This document shows positions 26,225 to 35,007 of a DNA stretch of 64,000 nt, piece after piece. A program made the translations under genes and the position numbers. This stretch comes from Synechococcus sp. PCC 6312 (GTDB taxonomy: Bacteria > Cyanobacteriota > Cyanobacteriia > Thermosynechococcales > Thermosynechococcaceae). Positions within the stretch are counted from its first letter, which is position 1. Each line of letters begins with the position of its first letter. The stretch covers positions 118,501 to 182,500 of the forward strand of contig NC_019680.1 of NCBI RefSeq assembly GCF_000316685.1. Reading direction: 5' to 3'. The notes below the pieces were generated by a model that saw only the letters and a program-made list of their open reading frames with translations, was not told the DNA's origin and did not search any database.

Positions 26225-28536
26225 TGCGTGTCCAAACGGATGCTTACGAGCAGAAACGACTGGAAATCCTCAAAAGTTGTCGCCTCTTAGACACGGTTCC
26301 CGACTATGCCTTTGATCAGATTGTTTTAACCCTGAAAGAAGTCTGTCAGGTTCCTGTGGCTCTGTTTGGGTTAATGGATCAGGAGCGAGAATGGTTTAAG
26401 GCCAAAGTTGGCTGTGGCTTAACTGAAGCCCCCCGCGAAACTTCTTACTGTAATGTTGCCCTACAACAGCAGCAAATGTTGATGATTCCCGATACGCTCC
26501 AAGACCCTGTATTTATCAACAAGCCGGCCTATTTGAATGAGCAATTGGTGCGGTTTTATGCCGGAATGCCCCTGATTACCCCGGATGGCTATGGCCTGGG
26601 GGTGCTGTGTATTATTGATTTTCTGCCCCGCGAGCTAACATCCAGCCAAGTCCAAACCATGACCGAATTGGCCCGGCAAGTGGTGATTGAAATTCAAAAA
26701 CGGCGGGTGATCGAGAGTATTAACCTGGAGGCTCTGGAGCGGATTAGTCATCATCGCCAAGATCGATTCTTTTGGAAATTAGGCCTGGGGTTTGGCCTGG
26801 TGATTGCCCTGAGAATTGCCTCCGTCCTCCCCACTCTTTGGATGACTGCTCACGCTCAAAAACTCTCAACATCGGTCATTCATACTCAGGAGATACTAGC
26901 CCACATCAACGAGTTGGAATTATCGTTGCGTGAAGCCCAGTTAGCCGTGCGGAACTATACCATCCTTAATAATCGCACTACTAACCTAAATAACTATGAT
27001 ACTCAGATCAAAGATATTTATCAGCATTTAGCTCAATTAAAGATTCTAACAGAAGATAACCCCAATCAACAGATGGAATTAAGAAAGTTAGAATTATTAA
27101 TGAATGAAAAAATTAAAATTCTTAATCAACTGATTGATGATATTGATCGTCAAAATGTTGATATCGTTAGACGAGCCTATATCACGACGGAGTCCAACCC
27201 GTTAATTCCAAATTTAGTCCAAACGCTAAGGAGAGTTAGAGACCGAGAATTAGTCTTACTCCAACAGCGACGAAAGGCTTTTAAGGAGAATGATGAGTTA
27301 AGCTCAACCATAACCTGGGCAAACTTGGGGATTACCCTATTAATTCTGATTGTGATTCTGATCTGGATTTATCGCGAAATCCGCCGCCGTTATCACCGAG
27401 AATCTAAAGCAAACCAACAGGAAGAATTTTTAGAAGTTACCTTGGCCAGCATTGGGGATGCCGTGTTGATGACTGATGCCGATGAAACGATTATCCTGAT
27501 GAATCCGGTGGCGGAGGTGTTAACCAATTGGCCCCACCAAGAGGCGGTGGGACAGAAATTTTCAACCATTCTGAACCTGATCAACACCGAAACCCAAGCA
27601 CCCTATCCCTCCCCCGCCACTGCGGCTATTAAGTCTCAGGTGAATCAATCCCTACATAGTGCGGTGTCCTTAGTCCGGCGAGATGGAGAAAAAATTGATG
27701 TTGATGATAGCTGTGCCCCAATTATTGGCTCCAGTGGTTTAGTGGAAGGGGTAGTCATGGTGTTTCGGGATATTTCTGAGCAACGCCGCCAAGAAGAACA
27801 ACTGGCCCAAACCCTGAGCCGCGAGCAAGAGATTAATGGCTTAAAAACTAGCTTTATTTCGATGGTCTCCCATGAGTTTAGAACTCCCCTCACGAGTATC
27901 TTTTCCTCAACTGAACTATTGGGATCTTTTGATGGAAAAACGAACCCAGAACGGCAAAAAAAACATTTTGAACGCATCTACTCCTCCATCTACCGCTTAG
28001 AACAAATGCTGGATGATGTCTTACTGATTGGTCGGGTTGAATCAGGTAAGTTGCAGTTCCAGCCCGATGCCATGAATTTAGAATTTGTGATGAAAGATAT
28101 TGTTGATTCGATTCAAGCGGGGATTGGCCGCCATCACCAGATTAACGTTAGTTTTGACAATGTGGATCAGCCAGTCTTCATGGATGCCAAACTGATTAAA
28201 TATATTTTTACCAATTTACTATCCAATGCCGTCAAATACTCGTTACCGATGCATCCTGTCGAGGTGAAGGTTGCCATTGTCAACGCCGGGGTTGAAGTCC
28301 AAGTGATTGATCAGGGGATTGGCGTTCCGGCGGAAGATTTACCCAAACTGTTTCGGACATTTCAACGGGCTAGTAATGTTGGCAATATTCACGGCACCGG
28401 CCTGGGGTTGAGTATTGTTAAAACCTGCGTGGATTTGCATGGCGGCTCAATTCAGGTGGCAAGTGTTTTAGATCAGGGGACTCGGTTTCGGGTGTGGCTC
28501 CCCAATCATTTGGCGGTTTTATCTAAAGCTAGCTAA
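26224..28536 (+). CDS. GAF-transmembrane-PAS sensor histidine kinase
   Basis: 770 residues. Order: N-terminal cytosolic GAF domain (about 1-165) of the type containing FYAGMPLITPDGYGLGVLCIID; a membrane helix near 185-205; a helical extracytoplasmic region (about 210-360); a second helix (ITLLILIVILIWIY). Then a PAS domain (about 400-510), HisKA with MVSHEFRTPL (His550) and HATPase with GTGLGLSIVKTCVDLHGG. It starts within the stop codon of the REC-EAL gene. A GAF domain before the first membrane segment is less common than after it. The signal is unknown. Confidence 0.87.
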   Translation: MRVQTDAYEQKRLEILKSCRLLDTVPDYAFDQIVLTLKEVCQVPVALFGLMDQEREWFKAKVGCGLTEAPRETSYCNVALQQQQMLMIPDTLQDPVFINKPAYLNEQLVRFYAGMPLITPDGYGLGVLCIIDFLPRELTSSQVQTMTELARQVVIEIQKRRVIESINLEALERISHHRQDRFFWKLGLGFGLVIALRIASVLPTLWMTAHAQKLSTSVIHTQEILAHINELELSLREAQLAVRNYTILNNRTTNLNNYDTQIKDIYQHLAQLKILTEDNPNQQMELRKLELLMNEKIKILNQLIDDIDRQNVDIVRRAYITTESNPLIPNLVQTLRRVRDRELVLLQQRRKAFKENDELSSTITWANLGITLLILIVILIWIYREIRRRYHRESKANQQEEFLEVTLASIGDAVLMTDADETIILMNPVAEVLTNWPHQEAVGQKFSTILNLINTETQAPYPSPATAAIKSQVNQSLHSAVSLVRRDGEKIDVDDSCAPIIGSSGLVEGVVMVFRDISEQRRQEEQLAQTLSREQEINGLKTSFISMVSHEFRTPLTSIFSSTELLGSFDGKTNPERQKKHFERIYSSIYRLEQMLDDVLLIGRVESGKLQFQPDAMNLEFVMKDIVDSIQAGIGRHHQINVSFDNVDQPVFMDAKLIKYIFTNLLSNAVKYSLPMHPVEVKVAIVNAGVEVQVIDQGIGVPAEDLPKLFRTFQRASNVGNIHGTGLGLSIVKTCVDLHGGSIQVASVLDQGTRFRVWLPNHLAVLSKAS

Positions 28537-28687
28537 ACAGGATTGACTGATGGCCTAAGGGGGAGATTTTGGGTGGCTAGGAACTGCCTTGGTATGGTAA
28601 GAGGCCCCACTATTGTTGAGGAAGCATTGTATCGGGGGAATGAGAAGCTATAGGTTTCTAAATTACATACCCAATATGACGTGAACC

Positions 28688-28724
28688 TACCCGGTTGGGA
28701 CTACGTAAACGTACCCGGTTGGGA
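28688..28724. repeat. Duplicated 3' end of tRNA-Arg (13-bp direct repeat)
   Basis: TACCCGGTTGGGA occurs at 28688-28700 and again at 28712-28724. The second copy is the T-arm/acceptor end of the tRNA-Arg gene on the minus strand; the first lies 24 bp beyond its 3' end. Duplicated tRNA 3' ends are what tRNA-targeted integrases leave behind, but no integrase is nearby. Confidence 0.55.
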
Positions 28725-28782
28725 TCGAACCAACGACCGATCGCTTAGAAGGCGAGTGCTCTATCCGCTGAGCTACGGGTAC
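28710..28782 (-). tRNA. tRNA-Arg (anticodon UCU)
   Basis: 73 nt. Acceptor arms GTACCCG/CGGGTAC pair fully; the D-arm contains AGCTCAGCGGATAGAGC, the anticodon loop is CTTCTAA (anticodon TCT at 34-36) and the T-arm is GGTTCGATCC. The discriminator base is G and no CCA is encoded. It reads AGA codons. It stands alone, antisense to flanking genes, between a kinase gene and the cobalamin riboswitch. Confidence 0.95.
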
Positions 28783-28952
28783 ACAAGTGTTAGGTAAAAA
28801 CGGTAACTTAAGCCCAGGCCAATGACCGGCTGGATTAATTCAATCCTATCAGGTCATTAAGGTGGGGATGGCTGGGTTAACAAAACTGAATTACTCAGGA
28901 AATCCGACCAGGTGATATGGTGATGGAATCGGTTTTGATGGGGAGCAGCCAT

Positions 28953-29080
28953 CAGACGCAAGGGGGAAAGAGTAGTGCCGAATCTACCGCTGTCCCGCAA
29001 CTGTGATGAGAATTTCTAACCTAGGTTCTCTCAGTCAGAATGCCCGCCGATGTGATGAACTCCAATTAACGTTGCGTCTG
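28953..29080 (+). ncRNA. Cobalamin (B12) riboswitch upstream of cbiM
   Basis: The conserved core GCTGTCCCGCAACTGTGA is at 28989-29006, preceded by GGGGGAA and followed at 29032-29049 by a B12-box-like CAGTCAGAATGCCCGCC. A perfect 9-bp stem, CAGACGCAA (28953-28961) with TTGCGTCTG (29072-29080), closes the element; flanking bases may belong to it. The ribosome-binding GAGG of cbiM starts 2 nt after the closing stem, which suggests control of translation initiation. Cobalamin binding would be expected to lower cbiM expression. Confidence 0.9.
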
Positions 29081-29096
29081 CGAGGTACAGGCAAAC

Positions 29097-29861
29097 ATGA
29101 ATATTTCCCGCTGGTTAAGCCTGGGGATGATAGCTGGGCTAAGTTTTTATCTTGTTATCGCCTCTCCCGCTCCTGCCTATGCCATGCACATTATGGAAGG
29201 CTTCTTACCTCTCAGGTGGGCAGTTTTTTGGTGGATTGTTTTTCTACCTTGTTTTTGGTTAGGCTTCCGATCTCTCAACCGTATTGTTAAGGAACAGCCG
29301 GAATTAAAGCTCCTTTTGGCTTTGGCTGGGGCGTTTACTTTTGTCTTGTCAGCCCTAAAACTTCCCTCGGTCACAGGCAGTAGCTCTCATCCAACTGGGA
29401 CGGGCCTGGGGACAATTTTATTTGGCCCTTGGGTGATGAGTGTTTTGGGCGCGCTGGTTTTATTGTTCCAGGCCCTCCTTTTAGCCCATGGTGGCTTAAC
29501 GACTTTAGGAGCCAATGCGGTTTCGATGGCTGTGATCGGCCCATTGGTTGCCTATGGAGTTTATTGGCTGATTCTCAAAACAACCCATAAGCAGAAAGTG
29601 GCGATTTTCTTAGCCGCAGCCCTGGCAGATCTGGCAACCTATGGAGTCACGTCTTTGCAATTAGCCCTGGCATTTCCGGCCCCAGTGGGCGGGGTTTTAG
29701 CCTCATTTCTGAAGTTCGGTGGCATTTTTATGATTACCCAAGTCCCCTTGGCCTTGAGTGAAGGATTACTCACTGTTTTAGTCTGGAATTGGCTCCAGGC
29801 CTACTCACCGGAAGAACTCAAATTATTAAAACATTTACCCGCAGCCCTAAAAGAAACCTAA
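29097..29861 (+). CDS. cbiM: Cobalt ECF transporter substrate-specific subunit CbiM
   Basis: 254 residues. A signal peptide ends at AYA, so the mature protein begins Met-His-Ile-Met-Glu. Family knowledge says the free N-terminal Met-His is a metal ligand of CbiM/NikM. About six or seven further membrane helices include [19 protein letters not shown] and [14 protein letters not shown] motifs with the expected histidines. It imports cobalt for cobalamin together with CbiN, CbiQ and CbiO. It lies 16 nt after the riboswitch closing stem. cbiQ and cbiO are not downstream. Confidence 0.95.
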   Translation: MNISRWLSLGMIAGLSFYLVIASPAPAYAMHIMEGFLPLRWAVFWWIVFLPCFWLGFRSLNRIVKEQPELKLLLALAGAFTFVLSALKLPSVTGSSSHPTGTGLGTILFGPWVMSVLGALVLLFQALLLAHGGLTTLGANAVSMAVIGPLVAYGVYWLILKTTHKQKVAIFLAAALADLATYGVTSLQLALAFPAPVGGVLASFLKFGGIFMITQVPLALSEGLLTVLVWNWLQAYSPEELKLLKHLPAALKET

Positions 29862-29866
29862 AGCTT

Positions 29867-30112
29867 ATGCACATTACAACCGAGACCGAAACCGAACAAG
29901 TCACCCTCGCGCCAGAAATTCGTGATTACTTGAAACTCGTCAGTGGCAGCAGAATTAAGTTTGTTATTAATGATCAGGGACAAGTCAAACTCTTTCCACT
30001 CAATGTTGAAGTTGAACCGCTGTCTGGAATCCTTCACTGGCCTGGGATAGCTGAAGTCTCTCATGAAGATATGGAAGCTGCAATTATTGAGGCCGCCAAT
30101 GATTGGACTTGA
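29867..30112 (+). CDS. AbrB/SpoVT-like small DNA-binding protein (antitoxin type)
   Basis: 81 residues. The first 45 (VTLAPEIRDYLKLVSGSRIKFVINDQGQVKLFP) match the swapped-hairpin AbrB fold used by type II antitoxins. The tail LSGILHWPGIAEVSHEDMEAAIIEAA resembles the toxin-binding helix of PrlF/VapB-like antitoxins. No toxin gene is adjacent. It begins 5 bp after cbiM and ends 41 bp before cbiN, so it sits inside the riboswitch-controlled transcript. The frame is open upstream into cbiM, but the ATG at 29867 fits the domain start. Confidence 0.7.
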   Translation: MHITTETETEQVTLAPEIRDYLKLVSGSRIKFVINDQGQVKLFPLNVEVEPLSGILHWPGIAEVSHEDMEAAIIEAANDWT

Positions 30113-30153
30113 TCCTAATTTCTATCCATTCACCGCTGAGGTTGTTTCTCTCG

Positions 30154-30483
30154 ATGCTTAAATCCCGTTCATTGCGCCTCAATCTTGGCTTAACTGCTGG
30201 AGTCTTAATCCTGATTGCTGTTCCCTTAGCCATGCTTCGAGAAGCTGAATTTTCCGGTGCAGATAACCAGGCCCAGGATGCGATTACCGCCCTTCACCCC
30301 AACTACAAACCCTGGACACAGCCAATTTTTAAACCTGCCAGTAGTGTTGAATCTCTGTTATTTGCTGCCCAGGCCGCTTTCGGAGCCGGAATGATTGGCT
30401 ATGTCATGGGTTGGTATCGTGGCCGTCAGGAAGCTAGAACCGATGCCTCCCCATCCCCGATGAAAAATCGAAATCCGAATTGA
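30154..30483 (+). CDS. cbiN: Cobalt transport protein CbiN
   Basis: 109 residues. Two membrane helices flank a periplasmic loop with the CbiN signature GADNQAQDAITALHPNYKPW and the C-terminal SSVESLLFAAQAAFGAGMIGYVMGWYRGR. CbiN assists metal insertion into CbiM. The ATG at 30154 (GAGG upstream) fits the family's N-terminus better than an in-frame TTG at 30103. Third gene of the cobalt locus; a C-terminal tail of about 15 polar residues is not conserved. Confidence 0.9.
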   Translation: MLKSRSLRLNLGLTAGVLILIAVPLAMLREAEFSGADNQAQDAITALHPNYKPWTQPIFKPASSVESLLFAAQAAFGAGMIGYVMGWYRGRQEARTDASPSPMKNRNPN

Positions 30484-30611
30484 ATTTATCAATCTAACAA
30501 TCTCAAACTAGAGCGTTATGTAGGCTGTTCTGAGCCATAAGAACCTGAGAAATCTTCCTAGAAAAACGCTTTTTAACCTATCCTTGTTTAATTCTCAATG
30601 GGAAACGTGAT

Positions 30612-31640
30612 ATGGCTAGTAAAATTCCTGTTACGATCATCACCGGCTTTTTAGGCAGTGGTAAAACAACCCTAATTCGCCATCTCCTCCAAAACAATCA
30701 AGGGCGGCGAATTGCAGTCTTGGTGAATGAATTCGGGGAAATTGGCATTGATGGAGACTTGTTACGCGCCTGCACGCCGGAAACCTGTGAAGACAGCAAA
30801 ATTTGGGAGTTAACCAATGGCTGCTTGTGTTGCACGGTTCAGGAAGAATTTTTACCAACAATGCTGCAACTCTTAAAGCGACGGGATCAACTCGATCATA
30901 TTTTGATTGAAACCTCTGGCCTGGCCTTGCCCAAACCCCTGGTAACTGCCTTTCGTTGGCCAGAAATTCGTCAGGGGGCGACTGTGGATGGTGTTGTCAC
31001 CGTTGTGGATTGTTTTGCCGTAGCTGCGGGTCAATTTGCCCCAGATTTAGCCGCCATTGCTGCCCAACGCCAGGCCGATGAGAGCTTAGACCACGACACG
31101 CCCCTGGGAGAACTTTTTGAAGATCAACTGGCCTGCTCAGATTTGGTGATTCTCAATAAAACCGATCAAGTCGATGCGAATACCCAGGCGCGCGTCATGG
31201 TCGAACTTAAACAGGAATTGTCTCCTCGCGTCAAAATATTATCCACCCACCAGGCCCAAGTGAGTTTAGAGCTAGTCCTTGGCTTTAATGCCGCCGTGGA
31301 AGATGATCTGGATGCTCGCCCTAGCCACCACGACCTAGAGGAAGATCATGATCATGACGAAGACATCAACTCGGCTCACATTATCCAAGACCAGGAATTT
31401 CAACCGGATATCCTCCGCCAACGTCTTGAGGCCTTACTCCAAACTGAAGAAATTTATCGGATTAAGGGATTTGTTGCGGTTCCGGAAAAACCAATGCGTC
31501 TCGTCATGCAGGGAGTGGGCCAACGCCTGGATTATTTCTATGATCGACTCTGGCAACCCGAAGAACCTCGCCAAACCCGCTTGGTATTTATTGGGCGAAA
31601 TTTAGATCCCGAGCGGTTAATGATGCATTTAATTTCTTGA
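30612..31640 (+). CDS. cobW: CobW-type G3E GTPase / metallochaperone
   Basis: 342 residues. The P-loop is GFLGSGKTT; the metal-binding CxCC motif is GCLCCTV, then the Walker-B region ILIETSGLALP and guanine motif ILNKTDQ. A His/Asp-rich loop at about 235-250 (SHHDLEEDHDHDED) could buffer metal. The C-terminal CobW domain contains IYRIKGFVAVP and FIGRNLD. Placed 128 bp after cbiN, it probably handles cobalt for cobalamin synthesis, although related COG0523 proteins handle zinc. I found no Zur site. Confidence 0.87.
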   Translation: MASKIPVTIITGFLGSGKTTLIRHLLQNNQGRRIAVLVNEFGEIGIDGDLLRACTPETCEDSKIWELTNGCLCCTVQEEFLPTMLQLLKRRDQLDHILIETSGLALPKPLVTAFRWPEIRQGATVDGVVTVVDCFAVAAGQFAPDLAAIAAQRQADESLDHDTPLGELFEDQLACSDLVILNKTDQVDANTQARVMVELKQELSPRVKILSTHQAQVSLELVLGFNAAVEDDLDARPSHHDLEEDHDHDEDINSAHIIQDQEFQPDILRQRLEALLQTEEIYRIKGFVAVPEKPMRLVMQGVGQRLDYFYDRLWQPEEPRQTRLVFIGRNLDPERLMMHLIS

Positions 31641-31805
31641 AACACGTGGCTGATCAGGATGACCTTGAATGGTTTTGTATGCTGTTTTTTACTGCCTTGT
31701 TGTTGGATGAGTTCTGTGGAGCTAAACCTTTTGCTAGTAACTTTGCTTGAGGCAAGAACCAGTTGCTTGAAACTAATTTAACTTTATTATCCCGTATCAA
31801 CTCTA

Positions 31806-32270
31806 ATGAATCAGCAGGCGTTAGATCAATTTTGGCAAGCTTACCTAGAGTCAAATCCGACTGTTTTATCTACCAGTGATTATGCTGGGGCAGTGCAATT
31901 TGGCGATTATCCTGATTTAGCCAATGAATTAGGGCAGTTAGTTCTTAAAGGGAACAAAACCGCCACCTGCTCGGCTCTTTGGGAATGGGAAGCAGCCGCA
32001 GAGGAAATTCCTAAAGTTGGTCTCAAGCGCATTGTTATAGATGGGGCAAATAACCCTTTGTGCGTAATTGAAACCACCGAAGTCAAGCTTTGTCCATTTA
32101 ATCAGGTTGATGCACAATTTGCAGCGGATGAGGGTGAAGGAGATTGTACTCTGTCTAGTTGGCGGCGGGAACACTGGACTTATTTTTCTCGAGTTTTACC
32201 TGAAATTAGTCAACAGCCTACTCCAGAAATGCCTTTGGTGTGTGAGCGTTTTAGAGTTATTTTTTCATAA
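31806..32270 (+). CDS. ASCH-domain protein
   Basis: 154 residues. The segment LAKKGKKTAT-like LVLKGNKTATCSALWEWEAAAEEIPKVG with later VIETTEVKLCPFNQV and the E-x-D pattern EGDCTLSSWRREHWTYF is the ASCH (PUA-like) fold. The fold is associated with RNA binding, with N4-acetylcytidine amidohydrolase activity in some members. It is full length for the family. It is separate from cobW (165 bp) and has no operon partner. The substrate is unknown. Confidence 0.75.
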   Translation: MNQQALDQFWQAYLESNPTVLSTSDYAGAVQFGDYPDLANELGQLVLKGNKTATCSALWEWEAAAEEIPKVGLKRIVIDGANNPLCVIETTEVKLCPFNQVDAQFAADEGEGDCTLSSWRREHWTYFSRVLPEISQQPTPEMPLVCERFRVIFS

Positions 32271-32351
32271 TTCTGGGAGTGTTTCTCCAAACTCAACTGG
32301 AGCACTGATACCTTGAGAGTATGTTAAGAGGGGGATCCCTAACTTCTGACC

Positions 32352-33494
32352 ATGGGTATGACTCTTTCGCTCTCTGAGCAAAATACAACTGATGTTCTCA
32401 TTGTTGGCGGTGGGACAATGGGGCTAGCCATTGCAATAGAACTCGCTCTCCAAGGGGCAAAACCGACCATCCTCACCCGTAATTTAGAAGAAGCCGCCCT
32501 CTATGCCGCCGCTGGAATGTTAGCTCCCCAGGCCGAACAACTGTCCCCCGGCCCAATGTTGGACTTATGTTTAGCCAGTCGCGCGCTTTATCCCGATTGG
32601 ATTAGTAAATTAGCCCAACTGACGGGCCTGGATGCCGGCTATTGGCCCTGTGGAATTCTTACTCCGGTTTATGACGATCAAAATTATCCCCAACCCCAAG
32701 TTAGCCCCCCAACATCTCCAGCCCCGGAACTCTCAGACTCCAAAAATCTGGCCGCCCACTGGTTAACGGGAGAGGCGTTAGAACAACGACAACCAGGATT
32801 AAGTCGCAAAGTTAAGGGGGCCTGGTGGTATCCCAAGGATGGGCAGGTGGATAATCGGGCTTTAGCAAAGGTATTGTTGACGGCGGCGAGAGAATTGGGG
32901 ATTGCAATCAAAACCAACACAACCGCCACGGAGTTTGTAACAACGAATCAAAAAATTAATGGCATTGTCACCAACACCGGACTTTGGCAGGCCGAGCAGT
33001 ATGTCTTAGCCAGTGGGGCCTGGAGTCAGAGTTTAGTGCCGATTCCTGTGACTCCCCGGAAAGGGCAAATGCTCTCTCTTAAACTCGCCCCTGATCAACC
33101 TCGCCCCTTAAATCAGGTCATCTTTGCCCCAGATGTTTATTTAGTCCCGCGCCAGTCCGCGCGAATTGTCATTGGAGCCACCAGTGAAGATGTGGATTTT
33201 GCCCCTGGAAATACGGCTCAAGGAGTCCAACAACTCTTAAACGCTGCGATTGCTGTCTGCCCGGCCTTGGCGGAATTAACGATTGAAGAAATTTGGTGGG
33301 GATTTCGCCCCTTAACCCCCGATGAATGGCCGGTTTTAGGTCAAGGGGCCTGGGACAATCTTTGGTTAGCTACCGGACATTATCGCAACGGTATCTTGCT
33401 TGCCCCCATTACTGCCTACCACATCAGTGAGTCTGTTCTCAAGGGGCAATCGGTTCCTTCCCTAACTCCCTTCAGCTACCAACGCTTTTCATAG
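32352..33494 (+). CDS. thiO: Glycine oxidase ThiO
   Basis: 380 residues. A Rossmann FAD motif (VLIVGGGTMGLAIAIELA) is followed by the DAO-family segments AAGMLAPQAE, WYPKDGQVDNRALAKVL, PRKGQMLSL, IGATSEDVDF and the C-terminal GHYRNGILLAPITA. ThiO makes dehydroglycine for the thiazole ring of thiamine. Many cyanobacteria have thiO fused to thiG; here it is free-standing and no thiG is present in the window. thiS and thiE lie about 11 kb away. No TPP riboswitch is evident upstream. Confidence 0.88.
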   Translation: MGMTLSLSEQNTTDVLIVGGGTMGLAIAIELALQGAKPTILTRNLEEAALYAAAGMLAPQAEQLSPGPMLDLCLASRALYPDWISKLAQLTGLDAGYWPCGILTPVYDDQNYPQPQVSPPTSPAPELSDSKNLAAHWLTGEALEQRQPGLSRKVKGAWWYPKDGQVDNRALAKVLLTAARELGIAIKTNTTATEFVTTNQKINGIVTNTGLWQAEQYVLASGAWSQSLVPIPVTPRKGQMLSLKLAPDQPRPLNQVIFAPDVYLVPRQSARIVIGATSEDVDFAPGNTAQGVQQLLNAAIAVCPALAELTIEEIWWGFRPLTPDEWPVLGQGAWDNLWLATGHYRNGILLAPITAYHISESVLKGQSVPSLTPFSYQRFS

Positions 33495-33832
33495 TTTCTG
33501 ATAAAAATTAGTCTGAACGACTATGACTGCTCCCAGCCGGACAAGAATTAGTTCAGAAAAGTTTGATGACCACTGACCTCACGATTTCTATCGCTCCAGA
33601 ACAGCTTGGATCGCGCAATGTAATTCAGATTTAAACTGGCTGTAAGTTGTTAACCTGTTCATAAACTACTGAAGCCCCTCAACCCACCTTATTAATTCTC
33701 AATCTTGTAAACAGTCTTTGCGAAACCTATCAAATCTGATAACGATATGAAGTAAGTTGTGCCTTTGCCACCAGATAATTAAAGTAGAACTGGAATAGTT
33801 GCTGTTGTGATTTGCGAGGATTGAGAGTCATC
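33495..33832. other. Intergenic region, 338 bp
   Basis: No credible gene or hairpin terminator. Moderately AT-rich; it must contain the promoter of the universal stress protein gene. A GAGGATTGAGAG stretch near 33818 could be its ribosome-binding site. Confidence 0.4.
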
Positions 33833-34336
33833 ATGTTTAAAAAAATTGTCGTGGCTGTAGATGGAACTGATTTGGGGGATCTGGCCTTTCAAGAAGCCCT
33901 TGCCATGGCCCAGGCCAATCAAAGTAACTTAATGCTTGTCCATGTCATGTCCCCGATGAATGAAGCCTATCCAGATCCAATTTTTGCTGCACCGGGAGCT
34001 ACTGGGGTCTATGTGGGTCTCCATGAAGAAGTGATGAAAGTTTATACCGAACAGTGGGAAGCCTTTGAACAACGGGGCCTGGATTTACTAAAAAACCTTA
34101 CGGAGATGGCCACTGCTGCGGGTGTACCAACGGAATTTACCCAGGCCCTTGGAGATCCGGGTAAGGCGATTTGTAACTTGGCCTTCGAGTGGGACGCTGA
34201 CTTAATTGTGTTGGGGCGACGGGGCCTAAAAGGATTGAGTGAATTATTCTTGGGTAGCGTGAGTAACTACGTCCTGCACCATGCCCATTGTTCCGTTTTG
34301 ACGATTCAAGGTGCAAAAGCCAAAGCTGCTGAATAA
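33833..34336 (+). CDS. Universal stress protein (UspA family, ATP-binding type)
   Basis: 167 residues. The N-terminal beta strand MFKKIVVAVDGTD and the C-terminal ATP-binding motif GRRGLKGLSELFLGSVSNYVLHHAHCSVL (G-x2-G-x9-G-S) are characteristic. An inserted segment around residues 45-70 (PDPIFAAPGATGVYVG) is seen in many cyanobacterial members. The ATG at 33833 is preferred over an in-frame TTG at 33812. It is monocistronic, with cyanoP 113 bp downstream. Confidence 0.88.
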   Translation: MFKKIVVAVDGTDLGDLAFQEALAMAQANQSNLMLVHVMSPMNEAYPDPIFAAPGATGVYVGLHEEVMKVYTEQWEAFEQRGLDLLKNLTEMATAAGVPTEFTQALGDPGKAICNLAFEWDADLIVLGRRGLKGLSELFLGSVSNYVLHHAHCSVLTIQGAKAKAAE

Positions 34337-34449
34337 TCGACCAGCCAAAATCAGCACATATCCAGATTAGGGAAGTGGATAACTTATCTCTGGCTAGAAA
34401 CCCTGATCCTCAATGTTTTATGCTCAGTTTATCCCTCATGGTCAGCTCT

Positions 34450-35007
34450 ATGGTGCAACGGATTGTTTCGGTTTTCATTTTGGTCGTAGCCCTAATGCTG
34501 GGTGGCTGTGGTGCCAATGCCGCTACGGGCCTCCAGGCCTATGTGGATAGTATTGATGGCTATGAGTTTCTCTATCCCACGGGTTGGGTGCAAGTGGACG
34601 TTTCTGGAAACGCCGATGTTGTGTTCCATGACATCATTCAAACCTCTGAAAATGTTAGTGTCGTAGTCAGCCAAACCAGTAGCAATAAGACCTTGACGGA
34701 TTTGGGTAGCCCGGAAGAAGTGGGACAACGCCTGCTCCGAAATGTAATTGCTCCTCAGGAATCTGGACGTAATGCGGAATTATTATCAGCCGCCGCTGCG
34801 GAAATTGGCCCCAAAACCTATTACTCTTTGGAATACCTGGTTCAAATCCCGGCTGCCAATGGTGAATTCCAAGAGCGACATAATCTCTCAACCATTGCGG
34901 TTAGTCGGGGCAAGGTGTTTACCCTCAGTGTGTCTGCCCCAGAAGGTCGCTGGCCAAAAGTAGAAAATCGCTATCAGCAAATTGCTCAGTCTTTCTCGGT
35001 GTATTAG
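34450..35007 (+). CDS. CyanoP, PsbP-like photosystem II lipoprotein
   Basis: 185 residues. A lipoprotein signal peptide (VFILVVALMLGGC, lipidated Cys20) precedes a PsbP domain from GLQAYVDSIDGYEFLYPTGWVQV to RYQQIAQSFSVY. CyanoP is a lumenal thylakoid lipoprotein that assists early photosystem II assembly; it does not replace PsbO. In-frame ATGs at 34438 and 34420 are alternative starts, but 34450 gives the most typical signal. Its stop codon overlaps the probable -10 box of the downstream tRNA gene. Confidence 0.9.
   Translation: MVQRIVSVFILVVALMLGGCGANAATGLQAYVDSIDGYEFLYPTGWVQVDVSGNADVVFHDIIQTSENVSVVVSQTSSNKTLTDLGSPEEVGQRLLRNVIAPQESGRNAELLSAAAAEIGPKTYYSLEYLVQIPAANGEFQERHNLSTIAVSRGKVFTLSVSAPEGRWPKVENRYQQIAQSFSVY

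Noticed and set aside
32271..32351. Possible TPP riboswitch before thiO
   Set aside because: Only about 80 bp, lacks the CTGAGA and ACCC...GAACCTGAT core elements.
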